DNA of 43,134 nucleotides from JAYSRU01 sp043720875 (GTDB lineage Bacteria; Bacteroidota; Bacteroidia; Flavobacteriales_D; Crocinitomicaceae), in contig JAYSRU010000102.1 of assembly GCA_043720875.1 (NCBI GenBank), forward strand, positions 1-43,134, given 5' to 3'. The stretch's first letter is position 1, and each line of letters opens with the position of its first letter. Below the pieces are notes generated by a model. It saw nothing but the letters and a program-made list of their open reading frames with translations. It was not told the DNA's origin and did not search any database. Made by a program: the position numbers and the translations under genes. Positions 23,913-32,241 of this stretch are shown here, piece by piece.

Positions 23913-26636
23913 TTAAGCGTTAACTTTTGCAAATTGGAATACGTTTTCAAACAATTGTTTCAATCGTTTTTCATGCAACTTTTTAGAACCTTCTGCAGCT
24001 GCAGCAGATGCTGGTCTAGTTATTCCTTTGAAAGCTATATGACGCATACTCATTGCCATGTAAGTCCAAGCTCCCATATTTGCTGGTTCTTCTTGTGCCC
24101 AAAGGATATTTTTTGCATTCGTATATTTTGCAACAATTGCTTCAATTTGAACTTGTGGCAACGGATAAAGTTGTTCAACACGCACAAAAGCGTAATCCTG
24201 AACACCTAATTCTGCCGCTTTAGCCTTCATTTCATAATAAAATTTACCTGAACAAAAAACGAGTGTTTCTGTTCCTTTTACAGATGCAGCAGCATCATCA
24301 ATAACTTCTTGGAAACAGCCTTTTGCCATTTCATCCAATGTTGATGTTGCAGCCGGTAATCTTAGAATTGCTTTAGGTGAAAAAACAACCAATGGCTTTC
24401 TAAAATCTCTGTGCAACTGTCTTCTCAATAAATGAAAATGATTTGCAGGCGTAGATGTATTTGCCACTTGCAAATTTAAATCTGCACATTGTTGCAACCA
24501 TCTTTCCATTCTTCCAGAAGAATGTTCTGCTCCTTGTCCTTCATAACCGTGAGGCAACAACATTGTTAATCCAGTTTGTGTGCTCCACTTATCTTCACCA
24601 GCGGTAATAAACTGATCAATCATGATTTGAGCACCATTAAAGAAATCTCCAAATTGAGCTTCCCAAATTGTTAAACCTTTAGGCGTAGCCAAAGAATATC
24701 CATATTCAAAACCTAATACGGCATACTCAGAAAGGTGTGAATTATGAATTGAAAACTTGGCTTGCTTTGCATTCAACAAATTTAATGTAACGATTTCTTC
24801 TTCTGTATCTTCTGTCTTAACAACAGCATGTCTGTGAGAAAAGGTACCTCTTTCGACATCCTGACCAGAAACACGCACGGGTGAACCTTCGTCCAAAAGT
24901 GTGGCATAGGCTAACATTTCAGCACTACCCCAATCTAAATTATCGGTTTGAATAGCGGTCAAACGATCACTAAATATTTTTGATATTTTTCGGAAATACT
25001 TTTTGCCTTCTGGTAAGGTAGAAAGCTTAGTACCCAATTCTAATAATTTCTTTTTGTCGACTCCAGTTTCGGGAGACTTCAAAAAATCTGCTGCGTTTCC
25101 ATGACGAAAACCACTCCAAGTATGACTTAAAAAATCCCAAACAATTGCTTTATCATTTTTACGTGCCGCTTCAAATTCGGATTCTAAGAATGCATTAAAA
25201 TCTTCTTCAATTTTGCTTGCTTGCTCAATAGTTATTGAACCTTCAGCCAACAATTCTTTGAAATAAATATCTTTTGGATTCGGGTGTTTGGCAATAATAT
25301 CGTAAAGACTTGGTTGCGTAAACTTCGGCTCATCCCCTTCATTATGCCCATATTTACGGTAGCATAACAAGTCAATGAAAATATCTTGATTAAACTTTTG
25401 GCGATATTCCATGGCTATTTCTAGCGATTGAACAACAGCTTCAATATCATCCCCATTTACATGTAATACCGGCGATAAAGTTGTTTTAGCAACATCGGTA
25501 CAATACGTAGATGTACGAGCATCTTGATAATTAGTGGTAAAACCAACCTGATTGTTTACAACAATATGTATTGTACCTCCAGCTCTATATCCATCTAATG
25601 CTGCCATTTGAACAATTTCATAGACAATTCCTTGTCCAGCAACTGCGGCATCACCATGTATCATAACTGGACACATTTTGCTCTCATCTTTTAAAATATG
25701 GTCGATCTTAGCTCTTGCAATTCCCTGAACCACAGGATCAACCGCTTCTAAATGTGAAGGATTCGGAGACAACGTTAGGCCTACTTTCTTTCCATTTTTC
25801 GCTGTAATTTCTGTAGAATACCCTTGGTGATACTTTACATCACCATCGAAGGTGCCATCAAAGTCAAATTCTTTTCCTTCAAATTCTGAGAATACATCTT
25901 GTGGGCGTTTTTCAAAAATATTTGTTAGTGTATTCAAACGACCCCTGTGAGCCATTCCCATTACAAAATATTCAACCCCTAATTCTGCTCCTTTTTGAAC
26001 CAACGCATCTAATCCTGGAATTAATGCTTCACCTCCTTCAATTGAGAATCTTTTTTGACCCACATATTTCTTACCTAAGAAGTTTTCAAAATTAGTAGCT
26101 TGATTTAATTTTTTGAAAATTTCAATCTTACGATTAACATCAAACTTTGGCCTATTCTTTAACTCTATTTTATCCTTAAACCAATCCAAACGATCTGGTT
26201 CTCTCATGTACAAAAACTCAATTCCAATCGATTGACAATAGGTTGCTTTCAAATGAGAAATTATGGTTTCTAATCTTGTAGCGCCCAATCCGATTTGATC
26301 TCCTGCTTGAAAGACATGAGTTAAATCAGCTTGTTCTAAACCAAAATTCTCTATGTCAAGTGTAGGTGAATACTTACGACGTTCGCGCACTGGATTTGTT
26401 TTCGTAAACAAGTGACCTCTACTTCTATAGCCGTTAATTAGATTAATGACTTTGAATTCTTTTTGAAAGTTTTCCGGAATTGCTCCATTTTCATTAAAAT
26501 TCGCTTGTGCAAAATCAAATCCTTCAAAGAATTTTTGCCACCCAATATCTACGCTATTGGGGTCTTGAACATATGATTTGTATAAATGATCGATGGCATT
26601 CACATCAGCGTTGCCTACGTATGAAACTTTATTCAT
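23913..26636 (-). CDS. sucA: 2-oxoglutarate dehydrogenase E1
   Basis: A 907-residue thiamine-diphosphate enzyme that decarboxylates 2-oxoglutarate. Visible family blocks: N-terminal YVGNADVNAIDHLYKSYVQD, GMAHRGRLNTLTNI, HPSHLEAVDPVVQG-like PNPSHLEAVDPVVQGIAR, the Mg/ThDP motif HGDAAVAGQGIVYE, VVNNQVGFTT, CYRKYGHNEGDEPKFTQP, then SGQDVERGTFSHRHAV and LLPHGYEGQGAEHSSGR in the second half. Full family length with no missing block. A perfect -7 box lies 25 bases upstream. It precedes odhB in the same direction. Confidence 0.97.
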   Translation of the reverse strand: MNKVSYVGNADVNAIDHLYKSYVQDPNSVDIGWQKFFEGFDFAQANFNENGAIPENFQKEFKVINLINGYRSRGHLFTKTNPVRERRKYSPTLDIENFGLEQADLTHVFQAGDQIGLGATRLETIISHLKATYCQSIGIEFLYMREPDRLDWFKDKIELKNRPKFDVNRKIEIFKKLNQATNFENFLGKKYVGQKRFSIEGGEALIPGLDALVQKGAELGVEYFVMGMAHRGRLNTLTNIFEKRPQDVFSEFEGKEFDFDGTFDGDVKYHQGYSTEITAKNGKKVGLTLSPNPSHLEAVDPVVQGIARAKIDHILKDESKMCPVMIHGDAAVAGQGIVYEIVQMAALDGYRAGGTIHIVVNNQVGFTTNYQDARTSTYCTDVAKTTLSPVLHVNGDDIEAVVQSLEIAMEYRQKFNQDIFIDLLCYRKYGHNEGDEPKFTQPSLYDIIAKHPNPKDIYFKELLAEGSITIEQASKIEEDFNAFLESEFEAARKNDKAIVWDFLSHTWSGFRHGNAADFLKSPETGVDKKKLLELGTKLSTLPEGKKYFRKISKIFSDRLTAIQTDNLDWGSAEMLAYATLLDEGSPVRVSGQDVERGTFSHRHAVVKTEDTEEEIVTLNLLNAKQAKFSIHNSHLSEYAVLGFEYGYSLATPKGLTIWEAQFGDFFNGAQIMIDQFITAGEDKWSTQTGLTMLLPHGYEGQGAEHSSGRMERWLQQCADLNLQVANTSTPANHFHLLRRQLHRDFRKPLVVFSPKAILRLPAATSTLDEMAKGCFQEVIDDAAASVKGTETLVFCSGKFYYEMKAKAAELGVQDYAFVRVEQLYPLPQVQIEAIVAKYTNAKNILWAQEEPANMGAWTYMAMSMRHIAFKGITRPASAAAAEGSKKLHEKRLKQLFENVFQFAKVNA

Positions 26637-26661
26637 GGTTATTGCTTCGTTTAACAGACAA

Positions 26662-26669
26662 CAAAGATA
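26662..26669 (-). promoter_or_regulatory. -7 promoter element for sucA
   Basis: The minus strand reads TATCTTTG, a perfect TAnnTTTG match 25 bases upstream of the sucA ATG. No clear -33 TTG at the usual distance. Confidence 0.5.
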
Positions 26670-26755
26670 AAAGGAATAGTTGGTTAGCGTAGTTTGAAAC
26701 CGATTTTTTTACACTATAGGTTGAAATTATTAAGAAAATATATAATTACGCCAAT

Positions 26756-27718
26756 TTAGCCCAATCGATCTTTAATTATTTCGCTCCAAAATGACGCTAT
26801 ACTTATGCCCGCGCAAGCCAATTGCTGGGGTATAATACTCGCTGGAGAAAATCCAGGTGTAGTATTCACTTCTATCAACATTGGCTGACCTTTTACAATA
26901 ATAAAATCAATTCTCGTTAACGATTTCAACTGCAGTAATCTGTAAATTTTTTTACTTAAAGCTGCCACCTCATTTGCTACATTTTCAGGTAAGTTTGCTG
27001 GTGTAATTTCTTTTGATTTACCTAAATATTTTGCTTCGTAATCAAAGAAATCATTGTCAGTAACAATTTCAGTTAAAGGCAAAGTATAGATCTCAGTGCC
27101 CAACTGATAGGTGCCGCATGTAACTTCAATACCATCCATAAATGCTTCACAAACTAATGTATCCCCTTCAGAAAATCCATACGTTAATGCTTTGGCAAAT
27201 TCACTTGCCGCTTTAACCTTAGAAATACCATAACTTGAACCAGAATCTGTAGGTTTTACGAAGAAAGGTAATCCAAGACGCGTAATAATTTCATTTTCAT
27301 CATATAAATCAGCTTTGTGCACGATAACAGAATCCGCCATTGGGATGTTGAAATTTTTCAAAAACTGGTTACAAAACCATTTGTCAAAAGAAATGGCAGA
27401 AGAAAGCATTGAGCAGTTAATCACAGGTACATTTACCAAATCAAAATAAGCTTGTAATTTCCCATTTTCCCCCGGATCTCCATGTACATAAACCAATGCA
27501 GCTTCAATTAAAAGAATTTCACTACCAAGCTTATAGCTGCAATTATTAAGATCCAACTTACATTTGGATTCACCCTCATACACAAACCAGCCTTCTCGCA
27601 TTACTTCAACCAACAATCCTTGATGTTCTTTCGGAAAATTCTGAAGAATCGTGTTTGCACTTTTCATTGAAATTGCGGCTTCAGAAGAAAATCCACCACA
27701 AAAAATACCTATTCGCAT
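26756..27718 (-). CDS. ddl: D-alanine--D-alanine ligase
   Basis: A 320-residue ATP-grasp enzyme that joins two D-alanines for peptidoglycan precursors. Family blocks: IGIFCGGFSSEAAISMKSA at the N-terminus, VYVHGDPGENGKLQAYFDL, FVKPTDSGSSYGISKV (ATP loop), CEAFMDGIEVTCG, RIDFIIVKGQPMLIEVNTTPG with metal-binding acidic residues, and FSPASIIPQQ. Length is normal for Ddl. It is divergent from the PASTA-protein gene and has a well-formed promoter upstream; the sucA gene lies downstream on the same strand after about 120 bases. Confidence 0.95.
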   Translation of the reverse strand: MRIGIFCGGFSSEAAISMKSANTILQNFPKEHQGLLVEVMREGWFVYEGESKCKLDLNNCSYKLGSEILLIEAALVYVHGDPGENGKLQAYFDLVNVPVINCSMLSSAISFDKWFCNQFLKNFNIPMADSVIVHKADLYDENEIITRLGLPFFVKPTDSGSSYGISKVKAASEFAKALTYGFSEGDTLVCEAFMDGIEVTCGTYQLGTEIYTLPLTEIVTDNDFFDYEAKYLGKSKEITPANLPENVANEVAALSKKIYRLLQLKSLTRIDFIIVKGQPMLIEVNTTPGFSPASIIPQQLACAGISIASFWSEIIKDRLG

Positions 27719-27732
27719 GACTTTTTTTACTA

Positions 27733-27759
27733 CAAATATAAAAAGCGCTTTATTGACAA
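27733..27759 (-). promoter_or_regulatory. Promoter of ddl
   Basis: The minus strand shows TTG (27759-27757), a 16-base spacer and TATATTTG (27740-27733), a perfect -7 element with a well-placed -33. The ATG at 27718 follows 14 bases later. Confidence 0.6.
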
Positions 27760-27899
27760 CTAATAACCAAAAATAAAAGTTGACAACAATAGATTGTTTT
27801 TAGCTTTATCATTCACCAAAAAGACTGCAAGAGTAAAGCTATCATCCTTTTCGTTTTTTAAATATTCACAACTATCCTTACATTCTGATTTACTATTTT

Positions 27900-27907
27900 T
27901 ATCTTTG
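27900..27907 (+). promoter_or_regulatory. -7 promoter element for the PASTA-protein gene
   Basis: TATCTTTG is a perfect -7 match ending 21 bases before the ATG at 27929. A second, more distant candidate (TTG 27780-27782, 18-base spacer, TAGCTTTA 27801-27808) lies upstream. The proximal one supports starting the protein at 27929. Confidence 0.5.
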
Positions 27908-27928
27908 CTTACTTTACTAAGCATTTTT

Positions 27929-28750
27929 ATGGCATTATTACCAAAAATAAAAGACTTCGTCCTCAATAAACGATTTGCAAAAAACCTAGGAATGGTTGTT
28001 TTAACTTACATAATAATTGTAGGCGGAACCATCTATTACTTGGATTGGAGTACAAATCATGGAGAGAAAATAATTGTACCAAATGTAGTTGGGAAAAATG
28101 CAAAAAATGTTGCCGTCATTTTTGCTGAATCTGATTTACAGTATGAAATTTTAGATTCTATCTACATGCCAGATAAACCGGAAGGCACTATTATAGAGCA
28201 AGAACCTTTGGCTACATCAAAATCACTGGTACACGTTAAAGAAGGGCGGATTATTCGTTTACGTGTTTCGAAAAGATTAGAACTTGTAGAGATGCCTGGA
28301 TTGGTTGATAAATCTATACGCTTCGCTGAACAAGTTTTAGAAAATAGAGGCCTCTATGTAACCATTCAATATGTTCCATCCACTGAAGCGAATGGCGCAG
28401 TTTTAGAACAAAAATATCAAGGAAAAAACATTAAAGAAGGAACTAAAATACCAAAAGGCGGACGAATAACACTTGTTGTGGGTAAAAATGAAAATGGTGA
28501 TCCTGTTCAAATACCCGATCTAATGAACATGACAATAAGTGAAGCAAAAGCTGCGTTATCCTCTTTTAGATCGATAAAACTATTAATAAACTGTCCTACT
28601 TGCCTTACGGCTTCAGACACACTAAACTCTATTATTAGCAGCCAATCTCCAGAGTTTATGGACGGAAGTCTAACTCCAGGAGGAACAACAATAGTTGTGA
28701 GTAGTTCTGCTATCGATGGCGTACCAGAAATTATCGATCCTGAACAATAA
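27929..28750 (+). CDS. PASTA-domain membrane protein
   Basis: A 273-residue protein starting MALLPKIKDFVLNKRFAKNL. A single membrane helix (about 22-42, MVVLTYIIIVGGTIYYLDW) is followed by three PASTA domains outside the membrane: IIVPNVVGKNAKNVAVIF, VEMPGLVDKSIRFAEQVL and VQIPDLMNMTISEAKAAL. PASTA modules bind peptidoglycan fragments and beta-lactams in other families, but here no kinase or transpeptidase domain is attached. It sits between ddl (divergent) and a T9SS cargo gene plus RluD, an arrangement often seen in Bacteroidetes. Frame continues upstream without a promoter, so 27929 is the chosen start. Confidence 0.88.
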   Translation: MALLPKIKDFVLNKRFAKNLGMVVLTYIIIVGGTIYYLDWSTNHGEKIIVPNVVGKNAKNVAVIFAESDLQYEILDSIYMPDKPEGTIIEQEPLATSKSLVHVKEGRIIRLRVSKRLELVEMPGLVDKSIRFAEQVLENRGLYVTIQYVPSTEANGAVLEQKYQGKNIKEGTKIPKGGRITLVVGKNENGDPVQIPDLMNMTISEAKAALSSFRSIKLLINCPTCLTASDTLNSIISSQSPEFMDGSLTPGGTTIVVSSSAIDGVPEIIDPEQ

Positions 28751-28756
28751 AATGTC

Positions 28757-30982
28757 ATGATGAATAAATTCTTTAATTTTCTTTTCGCAATAGTTATTTG
28801 TTTTCAAGTTGTAGGACAAGAAAGCATTGGTCCGTTAACTCGCTATTCTCAATTATTAAAGGAAGAGTCTTTTCTAAAAATTGGATTAGTAGGCACTTTT
28901 GACAGTACCACTATTTATGCATCAGATACGTTAAATCTTCCATTTTTAGATGAATTCTCAAAGAAAACAATTCAAAAGTACTCACCTGTATATACCGGCG
29001 TAAGCGTAACCTCTATCTTAAAGTTCAGCTTAGTGGACAATATCACACTAATACCCTATGTTGATACATTTTTCAGTGCTAGTCCTGCAAAATTGATTAC
29101 CGTCAACTTGGCGCTGGGAACAACAGTAGAAACACTATTGCCAACTGTTACTTTTAAATACAATAATTTAGCAACTTGGCCTGTAAATTACGCCACTATT
29201 ACCGCCTACCCTGGCTATAATTTAATTGATACAGTAGATTTTGCGAATCCAATTGATACGGTATTTGTTAGCTCTCCTGAATATCTCCAATTTCAAGCAC
29301 GACAGTTTTTTCAAAAGATAACAGACCCTAATTCACTTTGGCTGGATAGCAATGCTTACCACAACTATACATTCTCGGACGACCCACGAACATTAGGATT
29401 GATGACATTTGATGGAGTGAAAGCTAATGGCTTACCCTATAACTGGAACAGTGGAAATGGCGTTGCAGATATTTTAACTGGAAAGCCGTTAAACCTTCAA
29501 GGATTATCGGCCAATGATTCTGTGTATTTTAGCTTTTTGTATCAACGTAAAGGCCTTGGTGAGTCTCCAGAATCTTCCGATGAATTTAGTGTGGAGTTTC
29601 ATAACCCGACTACGCAACTATGGGAACAGGCTTGGTTTCAAACAGGAAATACCAATTCGGAATGGAAAGTTGGGCATGTGCGTTTATTGAATCCAAATTA
29701 TTTCCAAAATGGATTTCAATTTAGATTCAAGAATGAAGGAACCCTTACTGGTATTTTAGACCATTGGCATTTAGATTACGTTCACCTGAGAACCTTATCA
29801 GGAATTCAAGATACTTTATTCAAAGACTTCGCAGTTGTATCTCCGATTACTTCTTTATTAAAGAACTACACCTCAGTTCCTTGGGATCATTACGTTGCCT
29901 CTCCTGCCAACCGTATGTCCAATAATGTAAAGTTTAAAGTTAGAAACAGTAGTAATATTGCGGAAAACAATCCAAATGGAACCGTTGCGATTTCTAAAAG
30001 CGGAATACCATTAGGTTCGTTCACCATGAACGGAAGCCTTTTGTCAGTAGGCGACTTGAACTATTTACCGCGCACTTCATACACAAGCTACTATGATTTT
30101 TCTGCAGGATATGTGTTTGACCCACTTACACCAGAGCCAGAAACAGCAACATTTGACTATTACGGTTCAGCGTCAAGTCCTTTTAGTGATCTTGGCATAA
30201 ACGATACAACTTTCGGACATCAAGTTTTTGAAGACTATTATTCGTACGACGACGGGAGCGCAGAGGCAGCCTATGGAGTAACAGGTGCTCAAGGATTAAT
30301 GGCTTACAAATTCACGCCATATGTTAATGACTCATTACTTGGTGTTAATATTCATTGGGCAGCATCTGTCACCGACGTATCTTCAAAATTATTTTATATT
30401 ACTATTTGGGATGACGCAAGTGGCGTTCCGGGTTCAATCATATATCAAGACAACGTTCTATATCCAAGACAACCAGAATACGGAAATCAAAAAGATCAAT
30501 TTATTACCTACTATTTAAAAGACACTATTAAGTTCCCAATTGTTGGAAATTTCTATATCGGCTGGAAACAAGTTGATCCAGAAAGATTGAACATTGGTTT
30601 CGATAGAAATATTAACACACAAGATAAAATATTTTTCAGCAATAATAGCGGTGCAACTTGGACACAAAGCACAATTCCTGGTGGTGGTTCGATGATGATA
30701 CGACCGATATTTTCTACCGCATTGAATCGTACACTTAACATTGAAGAAGCAACTGTAGTACCTCAAATTACCGTATTTCCTAATCCATTTGAGAATAGCT
30801 TTACTATTACTGCTGACATAGACAATTTCAGTTATGACCTTATTGATTTAAGCGGTAGAATAGTTCAATCTGGAAATGAAAAACAAGTTGAAACCTCAAC
30901 ATTGAATAGCGGCTTATACTTACTTACCATAAAAAGTAAAGATCAAATTATTTTGAAAGCTTCGAAAATTATTAAAAAATAA
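28757..30982 (+). CDS. Secreted protein with T9SS type A sorting domain
   Basis: A 741-residue exported protein. Signal peptide at 1-20 (FLFAIVICFQVVGQ). Its middle part contains a jelly-roll-like stretch with NDSVYFSFLYQRKGLGESPE, LDHWHLDYVHLRTLS and later DYYSYDDGSAEAAYGV, features common in large Bacteroidetes secreted proteins of unknown function. The C-terminal 75 residues are a type A T9SS sorting domain: VFPNPFENSFTI, YDLIDLSGRIV, LNSGLYLLTIKS and the basic end KASKIIKK. It should be exported through the type IX system and anchored or released at the surface. It starts six bases after the PASTA gene; rluD follows after one base. Confidence 0.87.
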   Translation: MMNKFFNFLFAIVICFQVVGQESIGPLTRYSQLLKEESFLKIGLVGTFDSTTIYASDTLNLPFLDEFSKKTIQKYSPVYTGVSVTSILKFSLVDNITLIPYVDTFFSASPAKLITVNLALGTTVETLLPTVTFKYNNLATWPVNYATITAYPGYNLIDTVDFANPIDTVFVSSPEYLQFQARQFFQKITDPNSLWLDSNAYHNYTFSDDPRTLGLMTFDGVKANGLPYNWNSGNGVADILTGKPLNLQGLSANDSVYFSFLYQRKGLGESPESSDEFSVEFHNPTTQLWEQAWFQTGNTNSEWKVGHVRLLNPNYFQNGFQFRFKNEGTLTGILDHWHLDYVHLRTLSGIQDTLFKDFAVVSPITSLLKNYTSVPWDHYVASPANRMSNNVKFKVRNSSNIAENNPNGTVAISKSGIPLGSFTMNGSLLSVGDLNYLPRTSYTSYYDFSAGYVFDPLTPEPETATFDYYGSASSPFSDLGINDTTFGHQVFEDYYSYDDGSAEAAYGVTGAQGLMAYKFTPYVNDSLLGVNIHWAASVTDVSSKLFYITIWDDASGVPGSIIYQDNVLYPRQPEYGNQKDQFITYYLKDTIKFPIVGNFYIGWKQVDPERLNIGFDRNINTQDKIFFSNNSGATWTQSTIPGGGSMMIRPIFSTALNRTLNIEEATVVPQITVFPNPFENSFTITADIDNFSYDLIDLSGRIVQSGNEKQVETSTLNSGLYLLTIKSKDQIILKASKIIKK

Positions 30983-30983
30983 A

Positions 30984-32105
30984 ATGAACGAAGAAGAATT
31001 ATTGAACACACCAATTGACAGTAACAAAATACCTAAAACTGAAGTTGAATTTGAAGATTTAGAAAACCTAAACCTTGATGAAGTAGAAAATGACGAAGAG
31101 GAAGAACTTTTTGAACATTACAGATTTAAATCAGACCCTGGACAAGAAATATTAAGAGTAGACAAGTTTTTAATGGCTCGTCTTCCCAATACATCACGCA
31201 ATAAAATTCAGGTTGCCGCCAGAAACGGAACAATTATCGTCAACAATGTACCGGTAAAACCAAATTACAGAGTAAAACCGCACGATGAAGTATCCGTTGT
31301 TCTTCCTTACCCAATTCGAGAGATTGAATTAATTGCAGAAAACATTCCAATTGAAATTCATTACGAGGACGACACACTCTTGGTAGTAAATAAACCTGCC
31401 AATATGGTGGTGCATCCTGGTTATGGTAATTATTCTGGAACCTTAGTAAACGCATTGATTTATCATATAGATAACCTTCCATCTAAACCTAATGATTATT
31501 ACGGAAGACCTGGATTAGTGCATAGAATTGATAAGCACACTACAGGACTTTTAATCATTGCAAAAACAGAACAAGCTCTTACCCATCTTGCGAAACAATT
31601 TTACGACAGAACAACAGATCGTCGTTACCAAGCTCTTGTTTGGGGGAATGTTGAAAAAGATGAAGGAACAATTACTGGTAACATTGGCAGATCATTAAAA
31701 AACAGAAAACTAATGACCATCTTTCCAGATGGTGATTATGGTAAGCACGCTGTAACTCATTATAAAGTTTTGAAAAGATATGGGCTTGTAACCTTAGTGG
31801 AATGTAAGTTAGAAACTGGAAGAACCCATCAAATTAGAGCACATTTTAAATTTATTGGACACACATTATTCAACGATATTGAATATGGCGGTGACGCTAT
31901 TTTAAGAGGGACGACCCATACTAAATACAAGCAATTTATAGATAATTGCTTTAACTTGATTCCTGGACAAGCACTACATGCCAAAACCATCGGATTCGAG
32001 CATCCTGTAACAGGAATTCATCATCAATTAGAAAGTGAATTACCTGAAGGTTTCCAAGCAATCTTAACAAAATGGGATACCTATATTGCAAATAGCGATC
32101 ATTAA
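30984..32105 (+). CDS. rluD: RluD-family 23S rRNA pseudouridine synthase
   Basis: A 373-residue enzyme. An acidic N-terminal extension (residues 1-45, rich in Glu/Asp) precedes an S4 RNA-binding domain (RVDKFLMARLPNTSRNKIQ) and the RluA-type catalytic domain: VVNKPANMVVHPG, LVHRIDKHTTGLLIIAKT with catalytic Asp183, and TGRTHQIRAHFKFIGH. It converts uridines of the large-subunit rRNA helix to pseudouridine. The acidic tail is longer than in E. coli RluD. It follows the T9SS cargo gene by one base and is probably in the same operon. Confidence 0.92.
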   Translation: MNEEELLNTPIDSNKIPKTEVEFEDLENLNLDEVENDEEEELFEHYRFKSDPGQEILRVDKFLMARLPNTSRNKIQVAARNGTIIVNNVPVKPNYRVKPHDEVSVVLPYPIREIELIAENIPIEIHYEDDTLLVVNKPANMVVHPGYGNYSGTLVNALIYHIDNLPSKPNDYYGRPGLVHRIDKHTTGLLIIAKTEQALTHLAKQFYDRTTDRRYQALVWGNVEKDEGTITGNIGRSLKNRKLMTIFPDGDYGKHAVTHYKVLKRYGLVTLVECKLETGRTHQIRAHFKFIGHTLFNDIEYGGDAILRGTTHTKYKQFIDNCFNLIPGQALHAKTIGFEHPVTGIHHQLESELPEGFQAILTKWDTYIANSDH

Positions 32106-32241
32106 TAATATTTATTTAAGATTTTTGTAACCAAATTCTAACTAATTACGATTAATACAAAAATGTGAAATAATCAATATTATTTGTTGAATTGACAAAA
32201 AATTACGTTATTCACACCGATTTTAAGCTTATACAATACCT

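Noticed and set aside
27794..27928. N-terminal extension of the PASTA protein
   Set aside because: It begins at a non-ATG codon and runs through a perfect -7 element; the internal ATG gives a normal single-helix anchor.
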